NCBI GenBank assembly: GCA_943788935.1
Contig: CALSSE010000017.1
Span: 296,001 to 360,000, forward strand
Length of the DNA stretch: 64,000 bases
Direction of reading: 5' to 3'
DNA from: an uncultured bacterium
GTDB taxonomy: Bacteria; Myxococcota_A; Bradymonadia; UBA7976; VGTA01
In this document: positions 28,801 through 36,482 of the stretch, piece after piece
Position numbering within the stretch: the first letter of the stretch is position 1
Layout of the letters: each line of letters begins with the position of its first letter
The notes under the pieces: model-generated
Databases searched by the model: none
Told to the model about the DNA's origin: nothing
The model's input: the letters and a program-made list of their open reading frames with translations, nothing else
Translations under genes and position numbers: made by a program

Positions 28801-29344
28801 CGATCCCGTCAGAGCATTCGGGGGGGATCAGCTCATTATATTCATCATTATCAGTCGGTGAGGCACACCCGGGGTCTTGAGGGAAGTCGGCAAAACCGTC
28901 TTGATCATTGTCGATACCATCATCACATTGAGGGGTCTCTACCTCATCACCAGCAACCTCTCCGCCGGTCTCTCCGCCGATCTCTCCACCGATCTCTCCC
29001 CCGATCTCTCCGGCGGTATCTCCGGCGGTCTCTCCACCAAGATCTCCAGCGGTCTCTCCGCCAAGGTCTCCAGCGGTCTCTCCGCCAAGATCTCCAGCGA
29101 GCTCACCAGCGTTTTCTCCGGCTTCATCACCTCCGGGGTTGGGATCAACTTCATCGTCACAAGAGAAGGTCATGAGTAGCACTAGTAAAGCTATAAAACC
29201 TTTAGATAAAGAGTGCTTAGATGCTTCTCGGGAAAGAGGGGGGAACCCTTTCCGATCAGTGTTAACTTGCCCCAGGAGGTTGAGGCCGATCTGTGTCGAC
29301 CTGCTTGGATGATCGTTTGATTTTTTTTTCTTGTTGTTTTTCAA
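25859..29344 (-). CDS. Lipoprotein with C-D-x-x-D-N-D repeats and thrombospondin type 3 repeats
   Basis: A protein of up to 1161 residues related in style to its giant neighbour. A signal with lipobox T-F-S-C (Cys62 from this start) leads to a Gly/Glu/Ala tether (A-G-D-L-G-G-E-T and E-I-G-G repeats). Seven Cys/Asp repeats (C-x-D/N-x-x-D-x-D-x-D, then F-P-x-D-x-G-C) follow, with two PPC-like sandwiches (about 320-430 and 500-620). A long C-terminal array of thrombospondin type 3 repeats contains seven D-N-C-P units, the classic Ca2+-binding fold. The start is uncertain: the only in-frame option before the signal is a TTG at 29344, just after a TAA, giving a long Lys-rich N-terminus coded across a nine-A run. 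It is 230 bp upstream of the 2691-residue gene, on the same strand. Confidence 0.88.
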   Translation of the reverse strand: MKNNKKKKSNDHPSRSTQIGLNLLGQVNTDRKGFPPLSREASKHSLSKGFIALLVLLMTFSCDDEVDPNPGGDEAGENAGELAGDLGGETAGDLGGETAGDLGGETAGDTAGEIGGEIGGEIGGETGGEVAGDEVETPQCDDGIDNDQDGFADFPQDPGCASPTDNDEYNELIPPECSDGIDNDRDNYTDEEDPGCISPADQDESNADGDPACSDGIDNDFDDAIDFPFDVGCNAAGDVDETDPALEPQCFNGLDDDADGLIDFPNDPGCTGRGDRDEADKTPPPQCMDGMDNDRDGYADFPEDDGCISAGDYSERGTCGEIYDPPRLRQDQEITVNTSRGLFESAGSCGGQGSPELVFSYVLEEPVEALIVTTGGERTEVPTTLYIRRTECLDPDFELGCIREDQDTETFGHQLYVENLSPGEYFIFVDGVAGAGGVVDLKIEEVPLAACLNRIDDDGDGRIDYPRDPGCTLPEDRDEADPDTYPLCSNDDDDDGDGLIDFPLDPGCVSASANDEVELCGDGVRFKEYFFGQNEAIVNTATDEASGESFSGTCGGGNTREVVFRYRNPQNARLEISADHEETQSPSVIYVRSDCEASNTEYRCSDGASAPSGGGRIIIGEARPGDYFIFVDTRFGDGGWVKLTVDARRLDPPCEGGIGPDYDEDGLCDDGEDDDDNDGVLDVDDLDPLNEFSCQDSDGDLCDDCILGEGAQPNNDGDDLDMDGLCDLGDEDVDGDNINEGPNGDNCPTVANEDQNNYDGDGQGDACDPDDDNDLIADVADENPLNELICRDNDEDGCDDCAIAGRSTPNNDGDDLDGDGLCDLGDDDIDGDTVPNEDEPDTALDPLACGDRDQDSCDDCSAGAGIQEANDGQDTDDDGLCDLGDLDDDGDQFNDDSDNCPLIFNDAQEDLDLDDIGDLCDDNIDGDDFINTEDNCPNIANNAQLNNDTDALGDLCDDDDDNDTVADQDDNCPLIANVNQDNVDSDGEGDACDDDRDNDGVDNDQDNCPDVSNTDQTDQDSDDLGDLCDSDLDGDDVLNTIDNCPTLANPDQADQDEDNLGDLCDDDLDGDGEVNDIDNCPEVSNSDQADLDVDNIGDLCDPDADGDQIPATLDTDDLNRFVCADFDLDTCDDCAIDGRPNQSNDGVDSDSDGICDAGDND
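29027..29098 (-). repeat. 24-bp tandem repeat coding A-G-D-L-G-G-E-T
   Basis: Three copies of a 24-bp unit code A-G-D-L-G-G-E-T after the lipobox of the 1161-residue lipoprotein, followed by three E-I-G-G units of 12 bp. Confidence 0.9.
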
Positions 29345-29410
29345 TGGTTATCCGTATTTTGAGCTCTTCTAGAGGAGACAGGAATAGTCGAAAAATAAAT
29401 GATAGTTTAA

Positions 29411-29441
29411 AGTACACCATAAGATAAAACGTCTGTGTACT
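29411..29441. promoter_or_regulatory. Inverted repeat in AT-rich divergent region
   Basis: AGTACAC-17 nt-GTGTACT lies in the AT-rich 227-bp gap (29345-29571) between the 1161-residue lipoprotein gene and the divergent receiver-cyclase gene. Perfect 7-bp arms suggest an operator for a dimeric regulator. There is no other support. Confidence 0.25.
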
Positions 29442-29571
29442 GATTTTTCATATCCCTTTGTCTTGTTCTAAAGTTAAAACGATAGATCGACTCTCAGATC
29501 AGAGTACGCTATATTATCATGTTATAGACACTCACTATCTCATCTTTTGTCTCCTAGAGGGGGCCTACGCT

Positions 29572-31212
29572 ATGTCCAGCGGTCAAACTGAAATAGAGTT
29601 TTTGATCAATGCTAAAGGTCAGATTAACTCTATATTAAGAGGTTTAATGGCTTATGTTCAGCAGTTAGAGAACGCGAACTGTAGCAGTGACCCTGATCTC
29701 ATTGAGCCTCTATTAGCGATATCTGCAAGCGTCAGAGATATGAGCTCTTTAGTGCAGACAAAGCTCCCCAATTCAGTAGAGGAGGGCTCTGAGATTCAAG
29801 AGGGTCTCGATAATGGAGGCTGGCCTAAGTTTGAGCGACAGTTCGTTCATGACCTTCGTAATCCTTTAGGGGTTGTGATCGGTTATAGCGAGATCTTAGA
29901 AGAGACCTTGGAAGAGCTGAGTGAAGAGGAAGGTGGCGTGGTTTGGATGGATGACCTGAAGGAGAACGTACAGATATTCTCCGGACAGCTTCAGCATTTC
30001 AATAAATCGCTCGACAGCTTCTTTCCTCAGCGAGCTAAAATCGATGTAAGTCGCAGCACCTTGATCCCTATGACAGACTCGCCAAGACCGTTGCGAACGC
30101 CAGCTCCACAAGGCTTAAATGATCAAGTACTTATCGCTAGTAATCAGACCCTGAGTGAGATTCAACGGGCGATTACCGAATATCAGCAAGAGGCGCCTCG
30201 AGTCCTCGTTGTCGATGATAAACAGAGCAACAGAGAGCTACTCTGCTCTATGCTTCGTCGCGAAGGCTTGGTGGGTGAAGAGGCGGCTAACGCTGAAGAG
30301 GCTTTATCTCTCCTTGAAGCTCGTGACTATGACTTGATCTTACTCGATCTCGTCATGCCAGGGGTGACAGGATATGACCTCTTACTTCAGCTTAAGGCGT
30401 CACCTAAGTGGCGGCGACTCCCTATTCTTATGATTTCAGGAGACAATGAGATCGAGAGCGCGATTCGCTGTATAGAGGTGGGGGCTGAAGACTTTTTACA
30501 AAAGCCCTTCAATAGGGTACTACTCAAGGCGAGGATCAGCGCTAGCATAGAGAAGAAATACCTCGCCGATGAGATGGAAGCTCAAAATGAGCGCTATAAA
30601 TCTCTATTGAATCGTATATTACCAGCGGCGGTCGTCAGACGATTAGACAGCGGTGAACAGCAAATCGCTGATCGTTTTGAATCGACGAGTATATTATTCT
30701 CTGATCTCGTCGGTTTTACCCGCTTATCGGCTCGCTTATCACCAGCGGTCTTAATCAAGACGCTCGATCGAGTATTCTCAGCTTTTGACGTGATCGCAGC
30801 TGAACATGGCGTGGAGAAGATTAAGACCATTGGTGATGCGTACATGGCGGCAGCGGGGTTACCTGAAGCGAGAGATGACCACGCTGATGCTTTGTTAAAT
30901 ATGGGGCTCGCTATGATCGCTAAACTCTCAGAAATAAAAGAGATGCTCGGTTTGCCTTTAGAGATGAGAATAGGGATTCATAGCGGCCCAGTGGCGGCGG
31001 GGATTATTGGAGAGAGCCGATTCCTGTATGACGTCTGGGGTGATACGGTGAATATCGCCTCTCGGTTGGAGGCGAGCGGTCAGCCGGGGCATGTTCATCT
31101 GTCACAAGAGACGCAGACTCTACTCGTTAGTGATCACTATCCGTTAATCCCTACAGGGGGTGTTCATCTCAAAGGTAAGGGGTTTGTTGAGAGTTACCTC
31201 ATTACCCCCTGA
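29572..31212 (+). CDS. Receiver-linked class III adenylyl cyclase with HisKA-like N-terminus
   Basis: A soluble signalling protein of 546 residues. An N-terminal helical region includes an H-box-like F-V-H-D-L-R-N-P-L-G-V-V-I-G-Y (His about residue 92) as in histidine kinase dimerisation domains, but no HATPase domain follows. Next is a receiver domain (about 207-325) with V-V-D-D, phospho-acceptor Asp in L-L-D-L-V-M-P-G, and the conserved K-P-F. A class III nucleotide cyclase (about 365-546) has metal-binding F-S-D-L-V-G-F-T and I-G-D-A-Y-M. Lys in E-K-I-K-T-I-G-D and Asp in D-V-W-G-D-T-V-N-I-A-S-R fit ATP rather than GTP as substrate. I use the ATG at 29572 (GAGGGGG eight bases before); upstream in-frame codons to 29458 look non-coding. 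cAMP output controlled by phosphorylation is the likely role. Confidence 0.9.
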   Translation: MSSGQTEIEFLINAKGQINSILRGLMAYVQQLENANCSSDPDLIEPLLAISASVRDMSSLVQTKLPNSVEEGSEIQEGLDNGGWPKFERQFVHDLRNPLGVVIGYSEILEETLEELSEEEGGVVWMDDLKENVQIFSGQLQHFNKSLDSFFPQRAKIDVSRSTLIPMTDSPRPLRTPAPQGLNDQVLIASNQTLSEIQRAITEYQQEAPRVLVVDDKQSNRELLCSMLRREGLVGEEAANAEEALSLLEARDYDLILLDLVMPGVTGYDLLLQLKASPKWRRLPILMISGDNEIESAIRCIEVGAEDFLQKPFNRVLLKARISASIEKKYLADEMEAQNERYKSLLNRILPAAVVRRLDSGEQQIADRFESTSILFSDLVGFTRLSARLSPAVLIKTLDRVFSAFDVIAAEHGVEKIKTIGDAYMAAAGLPEARDDHADALLNMGLAMIAKLSEIKEMLGLPLEMRIGIHSGPVAAGIIGESRFLYDVWGDTVNIASRLEASGQPGHVHLSQETQTLLVSDHYPLIPTGGVHLKGKGFVESYLITP

Positions 31213-31234
31213 GCTTGGCTAGAGAACTGACGCT

Positions 31235-32344
31235 TTATGATTGGATAAGGTGAAGTGAGTTGAGATAACGGGCTAGTTCACGAACCATAGATAGTGGTTC
31301 ATGATCGGGCGATATCTCGGAGATAAGGTGGAGACCTGAGCGCCACTTGTATTGATCAAGAGAGCGTCGTGCATCATGAGCTCGTTCAACTTCTTGATGA
31401 GCGACGCTAGAAGCGAGGGCGCTAAGTTCAGTGTGTTCATTGAGGGTCACCCTGATCAGCTCAGTGGCTCGTTCAAGAGTCTCGTTAAGGGGAGAGGGTG
31501 AAGGTCCGCAGAGGAGAGAGGGCGTTCTATTAACGAGCCAACCGCTCACCTCATAGCCTCGCTCGGCGAGCTCTTCTGTGACTCGAGCGGCAGCGCGTAG
31601 AGGTGAGGCATCGGTCGAGGTCACAACCCATAGTTTCGAATGCTCACTTTTCAGCGCGCTCTCCAAAGTTAAGCCGTTGGATTTAATCTTGGTTAAGACG
31701 CCGCTGAACAGTTCAATAAATTGTAATAGGTCCTCTAGAAAAGGGCCCGCGGTAATCTTCGTGAAGGCTTTGAGCGCTACCGCCCGGCTGAGGTCACTGA
31801 GAGAAGCGCGTAAACCGCGACGTTTTTTGACATCAATGCGCTCTTCGATGAGCCATTTAAGAGCGGGTCCATCAAGCGCTACTCTGAGTTTCTCTGGAAC
31901 ATCCAAGAGATCTAGAGCATGTTGAGCGGGAGGTGTATCAAGAACCACTGCGTCATATCGACCACTGTAAAGAGCCTCATGTACCTCATGAATGGCCATC
32001 ATCTCCTGCACCCCAGCGAGAGAGCGACTGAAGACTTGATAATAACGATTTGTAAGGATCTTGGTCGCGCTCTCTCGGTCGGCAGCATAGGTCTCTACTA
32101 AGCGTTGACTCGTCGCACTTTGGTCGAGCATCATCGCCCAGAGCAAGGGATGAACGTTAGTCGCTGAGAGGGTGTCGTTGAGCGCGTCTAGTCCCAATGA
32201 TTGAGCGAGACGTTTAGCAGGATCTATGGTGATGAGAGCGACTCGTTGACCTTGTTGAGCGAGCGCTAAGGCCCAAGCTGAACTTAGAGTCGTTTTACCG
32301 ACTCCACCGCTCCCAGTAAACAGATGCAGGAGAGCTGGCTTCAT
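31235..32344 (-). CDS. ArsA/GET3-family ATPase
   Basis: A 369-residue SIMIBI ATPase. The deviant Walker A G-S-G-G-V-G-K-T-T lies at residues 11-19, and switch II appears as V-V-L-D-T-P-P-A-Q-H-A-L-D. I-D-P-A-K-R-L-A near residue 40 is typical of the ArsA anion-pump/GET3 group. No arsenite-binding Cys set is evident, so arsenite transport should not be assumed. The start codon overlaps the stop of the upstream ArsA-like gene by four bases (ATGA), showing translational coupling; the pair probably act together. It is the last gene of a flippase-ArsA-ArsA run on the minus strand and converges on the adenylyl cyclase gene with a 22-bp gap. Confidence 0.9.
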   Translation of the reverse strand: MKPALLHLFTGSGGVGKTTLSSAWALALAQQGQRVALITIDPAKRLAQSLGLDALNDTLSATNVHPLLWAMMLDQSATSQRLVETYAADRESATKILTNRYYQVFSRSLAGVQEMMAIHEVHEALYSGRYDAVVLDTPPAQHALDLLDVPEKLRVALDGPALKWLIEERIDVKKRRGLRASLSDLSRAVALKAFTKITAGPFLEDLLQFIELFSGVLTKIKSNGLTLESALKSEHSKLWVVTSTDASPLRAAARVTEELAERGYEVSGWLVNRTPSLLCGPSPSPLNETLERATELIRVTLNEHTELSALASSVAHQEVERAHDARRSLDQYKWRSGLHLISEISPDHEPLSMVRELARYLNSLHLIQS

Positions 32345-33351
32345 GGAGAGCGCTCCTCCTGCTCAGATGAGTGATCGCTCTGAGCTTCTAAGGCATAAGC
32401 GATCGCCTCTCGAAGAAGAGAGAGGCTCTGTACAGAGAAATGAGGAATGTAGGCTCGTGCTCCTTGGAGTGAGTCGAGGACTCTCAGCTCTTCTATTTGA
32501 CGTTCCCCTAAAACCTGCCTCCTAGAGAGGAGGTTATAAAGCCACAAAGTACTCTGGTCAGCGCTGAGCTGCCGTCGGACCTCTTCCCAATCTTTAGTAT
32601 CGAATGGAGCGGACTCTAAATGGTTAAACCAAAGTGTTTGAGGTTGAACTCCTAGATCTTGCTTAAGGGCTAACCAGAGCTCTTTAGCCTCTTGTAGAGG
32701 TAAGTCTTCGGGAGCGCTGACTACGTGAATACAAGTCCGCTCTAGATCAGAGATGAGCGACCACATATCGTCAGCTTCGCGTCTCATATTTCCCGAGGGA
32801 ACCACCTCTTTAATCACTAAGGGTAAGCGTAGAAAAGTGAGCCCATGGCCTGTGGAAGGAGCATCGATGATCACTCGATCCCAGCGAGGGAGGTGAGGAT
32901 GCTCAGGGTCTCGCTCTCTTTCATGATTAAAGGCCTTCCCGAGCGCGATCAAGTCAGCGACGCCTGGCACAATAGAGATGAGCGCTCGAGTAAGTGGGTT
33001 CTCCGTGAGCAACGAGGCGAGCGCCTTAATACGGAGTTTGAGAGCTCCATATTCGCTTAAGGCAGCTTGGGTATCGATGCTCACTACCGAGAGCTTGTCG
33101 GTGAGGCTCCTCACCTCTGACCTGGAGGGAGGGACACCGAAGGCGTGGGACATCATCTCTCGATCATCGACCTCGCAGATGAGAGTACGGAGACCTAGCC
33201 GTGTGTAATGTAGACCTAAAGTCATCGCTACGGTGCTCTTTCCCACTCCTCCTTTACCCATAATAATATGAAAACGCCGAGAGAGCGTCTTTGGGTGGGG
33301 GAGCGAGAACCGCTTTTGATCTAAATGATGATCGACCATTGGCTCACTCAT
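32341..33351 (-). CDS. ArsA/MinD-like ATPase, partner of adjacent ArsA-like protein
   Basis: A 336-residue ATPase with deviant Walker A M-G-K-G-G-V-G-K-S-T (about 32-41) and V-I-I-D-A-P-S-T-G-H-G as switch II, the D-A-P-A/S-T-G-H form seen in ArsA-like proteins. The N-terminal 20 residues are extra. The start is ATG 33351 or the adjacent GTG 33354; TAAGG of the preceding gene's end supplies the ribosome site, so the start is five bases from the flippase stop. It is coupled by ATGA to the following ArsA-like gene. Paired ArsA-like ATPases occur in several actinobacteria and Myxococcota, but their target is not established. Confidence 0.88.
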   Translation of the reverse strand: MSEPMVDHHLDQKRFSLPHPKTLSRRFHIIMGKGGVGKSTVAMTLGLHYTRLGLRTLICEVDDREMMSHAFGVPPSRSEVRSLTDKLSVVSIDTQAALSEYGALKLRIKALASLLTENPLTRALISIVPGVADLIALGKAFNHERERDPEHPHLPRWDRVIIDAPSTGHGLTFLRLPLVIKEVVPSGNMRREADDMWSLISDLERTCIHVVSAPEDLPLQEAKELWLALKQDLGVQPQTLWFNHLESAPFDTKDWEEVRRQLSADQSTLWLYNLLSRRQVLGERQIEELRVLDSLQGARAYIPHFSVQSLSLLREAIAYALEAQSDHSSEQEERSP

Positions 33352-33355
33352 CACC

Positions 33356-34981
33356 TTAAGCGTGGTCTCGACGTCGCGAGAGTTTACTCTTTAGCGCGGC
33401 GCGCTCCTCTCCACTCCACTCTCCGAGGAGAATGAGGACTAGGAAAAAGAGAGCACCTAAGCCGGCCAATGATGCGAGGAGGATGATCCGTGAGCTGCTC
33501 TCAATGTGTTGACCGACCAACCACAAGCATAGACTCGCGACGAGAGTTCTCAACGTCGTTCCCAATGGGATAGGAGGGCCAAAGAGCACCCAGAGTCGGC
33601 CTAAGCCCATCAATAAACCACTCATAAAAGTGAAGAGAGCGACTTGACCAGCGACCGTAATATATTGAGATAAGCTCTGTGGGAGCGTTATGATTCCGCT
33701 ATATAGAGTTAACCAATAGAGACCTGCAGCGATACTGACAGTCGCGATTCCGATGATGAAAGCCGATGTCGCTCGCCCGGCTGACATAAGCAGCGTGTTA
33801 CAGAGATTAAAGAGGGTGAAGCATAAGTAGGCGGGAGCGGTCCACACTAAAGCGGTGGTCATCTCACTGTAGCTCTCAGGAAAAAGAGAGGTGACCGTCT
33901 GTGGTAGAGCAAAGAGTCCGGCGCAGGCTGCGCCCACCAGAATAAGCAGATAACGCAAAGTCTGTTGAATGTAAGTTTTGCTCCGCTCCTCATCTTGGGC
34001 GAAGGTCGCTTCGCTCAGTAGAGGGAAGATCACGAACGTGACCGCGATCGTGACCTGCCAAGGGAGACGACTCACCTGCAAGGCGAGGTTATAAATGCCC
34101 ATCAGTCGATCAGATTCAGCGGCGCCTAAAGTCGCAAGTGCCGCCGGCTTCATCATTAAGAGATCTAACTTAAAAATGAGATTAAAGACAAGCGTGTAGG
34201 CCATCACTTGTAGGGCATAGCCATAGACCTCCTTGAGAGATGTTCTCGCCCCTCGCGGACCTAGTCCTACCTTGAGAGCAGCGATCAGCATAATCAAAAG
34301 AGCAGCGCTAGCGAATCCAGTGAAAGCGCCAGTTACTCCCCAGCCTAAAGAGACCGCACCAAGAATCAGTGTTACTTTTAAGGTAGTGAAACCTGCGTCA
34401 TACATCGCTTGAGCTTTAAAGCGCTTGCGCCCATTTAGAACCCCTATAAAAACCACATAGAGAGCATACGCGAACAGCACTCCACCAGCAGCTCGATAGG
34501 CAGCGCTTAGCTCTGGCACTCCGCGGGACTCAGCGATCCAAGGCGCGGCGAGAGAGAACCCTCCTCCCACGACCACTGCCAGTCCAAGCATTAACCACCA
34601 CAGCTGCCAAATCGCTCCTTGAGCTCTCTCTCGGTCCGCGCCAAATTGGCTGGTCCACTTAGAGACTGCTTGCACTCCCCCCGTGACGATCATCATACTG
34701 AGAATGCTAAGGCTATTATTGATATCTGAATATTGACCATAAAGTACTGCGCCATCTTTACCCATGGAGGCGAAGAGCGCAGGGAGACCGAAAGCGATAA
34801 GTGCTCCGCCCACCATAAACCATAGCTTTGCGCCAGTGATCACCAACAATCCTCCTCCCACACTCTCTCCTTGATCAGAGCTCTCTATTTGATCAGAGCT
34901 CTCTATTTGATCAGAGCTTTCAGCGAGAGAGGGCGTTGAGTCAGAGTTTGAGTGTTCAGCTTGATGCTCATTAGGGCTCAT
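33356..34981 (-). CDS. Oligosaccharide flippase (Wzx/MATE-like, MOP superfamily)
   Basis: A polytopic membrane protein of 541 residues with about 14 hydrophobic segments from residue 43 onward. The layout (G-x-x-Q-A-V-S-K-W near 110, then R-L-P-W-Q-V near 310, and repeated paired helices) fits polysaccharide flippases of the MOP superfamily, which move lipid-linked sugars across the inner membrane. No glycosyltransferase cluster is close by, so the cargo is open. The cytoplasmic N-terminus carries an E-S-S-D-Q-I tandem repeat. GGAG lies nine bases before the ATG. It leads a three-gene run with the two ArsA-like ATPases, which start right at its 3' end. Confidence 0.85.
   Translation of the reverse strand: MSPNEHQAEHSNSDSTPSLAESSDQIESSDQIESSDQGESVGGGLLVITGAKLWFMVGGALIAFGLPALFASMGKDGAVLYGQYSDINNSLSILSMMIVTGGVQAVSKWTSQFGADRERAQGAIWQLWWLMLGLAVVVGGGFSLAAPWIAESRGVPELSAAYRAAGGVLFAYALYVVFIGVLNGRKRFKAQAMYDAGFTTLKVTLILGAVSLGWGVTGAFTGFASAALLIMLIAALKVGLGPRGARTSLKEVYGYALQVMAYTLVFNLIFKLDLLMMKPAALATLGAAESDRLMGIYNLALQVSRLPWQVTIAVTFVIFPLLSEATFAQDEERSKTYIQQTLRYLLILVGAACAGLFALPQTVTSLFPESYSEMTTALVWTAPAYLCFTLFNLCNTLLMSAGRATSAFIIGIATVSIAAGLYWLTLYSGIITLPQSLSQYITVAGQVALFTFMSGLLMGLGRLWVLFGPPIPLGTTLRTLVASLCLWLVGQHIESSSRIILLASLAGLGALFFLVLILLGEWSGEERAALKSKLSRRRDHA
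34873..34917 (-). repeat. 18-bp tandem repeat coding E-S-S-D-Q-I
   Basis: Two full 18-bp copies (plus-strand GATCAGAGCTCTCTATTT) and a partial copy encode repeated E-S-S-D-Q-I/G hexads in the N-terminal tail of the flippase. Confidence 0.9.
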
Positions 34982-35060
34982 TGTCTTGACTCCAATATGC
35001 TCAGCGCATCTAGAATATCGCTGAGGAGGCTTGTTCTATAACAGTGATATGAAGAGCGTA

Positions 35061-35089
35061 TTCAGTCACTGATAGAGATCATGACTGAA
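35061..35089. promoter_or_regulatory. Inverted repeat upstream of sucC
   Basis: TTCAGTCA-13 nt-TGACTGAA forms perfect 8-bp arms in the 300-bp divergent gap (34982-35281) between the flippase and sucC. It may be an operator or a hairpin in the sucC leader, which would be long. I found no riboswitch-like structure elsewhere in this gap. Confidence 0.3.
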
Positions 35090-35281
35090 GACATAATACA
35101 GGGTACAGACATGGGTTATGGCTCAAGTGAAGTCAAGCCTTCTCTACTCCTGCGGAGATGAGAGTTATTGATGCTTAGTCTTGTCGTCTTAAACAAAACC
35201 ATGTAAACCATTAACACTCGTTTAAACGCTCTCTGGATCATCAGAGACCACTTGGACATGAGATAAAGGACACCAACCTCG

Positions 35282-36445
35282 ATGAATATTCATGAGTACC
35301 AAGCCAAAAAAGTCCTCAGCGCCTATGGGGTGACCGTACCTCAAGGTGAGGTCGCCTTTACACCTGATGAAGCGGTCGCCGCAGCTGAGAGGCTCGGAGG
35401 AAGCATTTGGGTCGTTAAAGCCCAAATTCACGCAGGTGGACGCGGCAAAGGAGGCGGCGTAAAGCTCGCCCGAAGCATTGAAGAGGTTCGCGCGCTCAGC
35501 GAAGAGATTCTCGGTATGACTCTGATTACTCATCAGACAGGCCCTGCCGGCCAATTCGTACGTCGCATTTACGTCGAAGAGGGAGCGGACATCGATCGTG
35601 AACTTTACCTCGGTGTAGTTCTCGACCGTGAGCAGAGCAAAGTGTGCTTTATGGCGAGTACCGAAGGTGGAATGGAGATCGAGACAGTCGCTGAGGAGAC
35701 TCCAGAGAAGATTCTCAAGGAGTGGGTTAACCCCGCGACAGGTCTCAGCAGCTACCAAGCGCGTAATCTCGCTTTCGGTCTCGGCCTTAGCGGCAAGGCG
35801 GTCAACAAAGCAGTCAAGTTTATGCTCGCTCTCTACAAGGCGTTCACTGAAAAAGATGCTTCACTCGCAGAGATTAACCCACTGATTGTCACTAAGAGTG
35901 GAGACATCGTCGCTCTCGATGCCAAGATTAACTTCGACTCTAACGCCCTTTATCGTAATCCCGACATTTTAGAGCTTCGCGATACTGATGAAGAGGATCC
36001 TAAAGAGATTGAGGCGAGTAAATTCGACCTGAACTACATCAGCCTCGATGGTAATATCGGTTGCATGGTCAATGGTGCAGGCCTCGCTATGGGGACGATG
36101 GATATCATTAAACACTGCGGTGGAGATCCGGCAAACTTCCTTGATGTTGGCGGCGGAGCGACCAAAGAGAAAGTGACCGCTGGCTTTAAGATTATCCTCC
36201 AAGACCCCAACGTAAAGGGGATCTTTGTGAATATCTTCGGCGGGATCATGAAATGCGATATCATCGCCGCTGGTGTGATCGCGGCGACCAAAGAGCTCGG
36301 TCTCGACATTCCAGTAGTCGTTCGTCTCGAGGGAACGAATGTAGAGCTCGGTAAGCAGCTTCTCACTGAGAGCGGTCTTGCTTTGATCTCTGCAGATAAC
36401 ATGATCGATGGCGCTCAGAAGATCGTCAAGGCAGTCCTCGCCTAA
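35282..36445 (+). CDS. sucC: Succinyl-CoA synthetase beta subunit
   Basis: The ATP-grasp beta subunit of the TCA-cycle enzyme that interconverts succinyl-CoA and succinate with nucleoside diphosphate phosphorylation. The N-terminus M-N-I-H-E-Y-Q-A-K is diagnostic. Nucleotide-binding G-G-R-G-K-G-G-G-V-K lies at about 53-62; the CoA-ligase domain carries L-D-V-G-G-G-A-T and N-I-F-G-G-I-M-K-C-D. Length (387 residues) is normal. The Shine-Dalgarno match is weak (AAAGGA about 11 bases before the ATG). It is followed 37 bp later by sucD. Codon use is visibly more biased toward C-ending codons than in neighbours, as expected for a highly expressed gene. Confidence 0.98.
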   Translation: MNIHEYQAKKVLSAYGVTVPQGEVAFTPDEAVAAAERLGGSIWVVKAQIHAGGRGKGGGVKLARSIEEVRALSEEILGMTLITHQTGPAGQFVRRIYVEEGADIDRELYLGVVLDREQSKVCFMASTEGGMEIETVAEETPEKILKEWVNPATGLSSYQARNLAFGLGLSGKAVNKAVKFMLALYKAFTEKDASLAEINPLIVTKSGDIVALDAKINFDSNALYRNPDILELRDTDEEDPKEIEASKFDLNYISLDGNIGCMVNGAGLAMGTMDIIKHCGGDPANFLDVGGGATKEKVTAGFKIILQDPNVKGIFVNIFGGIMKCDIIAAGVIAATKELGLDIPVVVRLEGTNVELGKQLLTESGLALISADNMIDGAQKIVKAVLA

Positions 36446-36482
36446 TTACCCACATACATACATAAAATTTAGGAGTTATAAC

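Noticed and set aside
31235..33354. Arsenic resistance operon
   Set aside because: The ATPases are ArsA-like in fold only; there is no arsB, arsC, arsR or arsenite-binding Cys set nearby.
34982..35281. Riboswitch upstream of sucC
   Set aside because: Apart from one dyad there is no conserved riboswitch core or expression platform that I can recognise.
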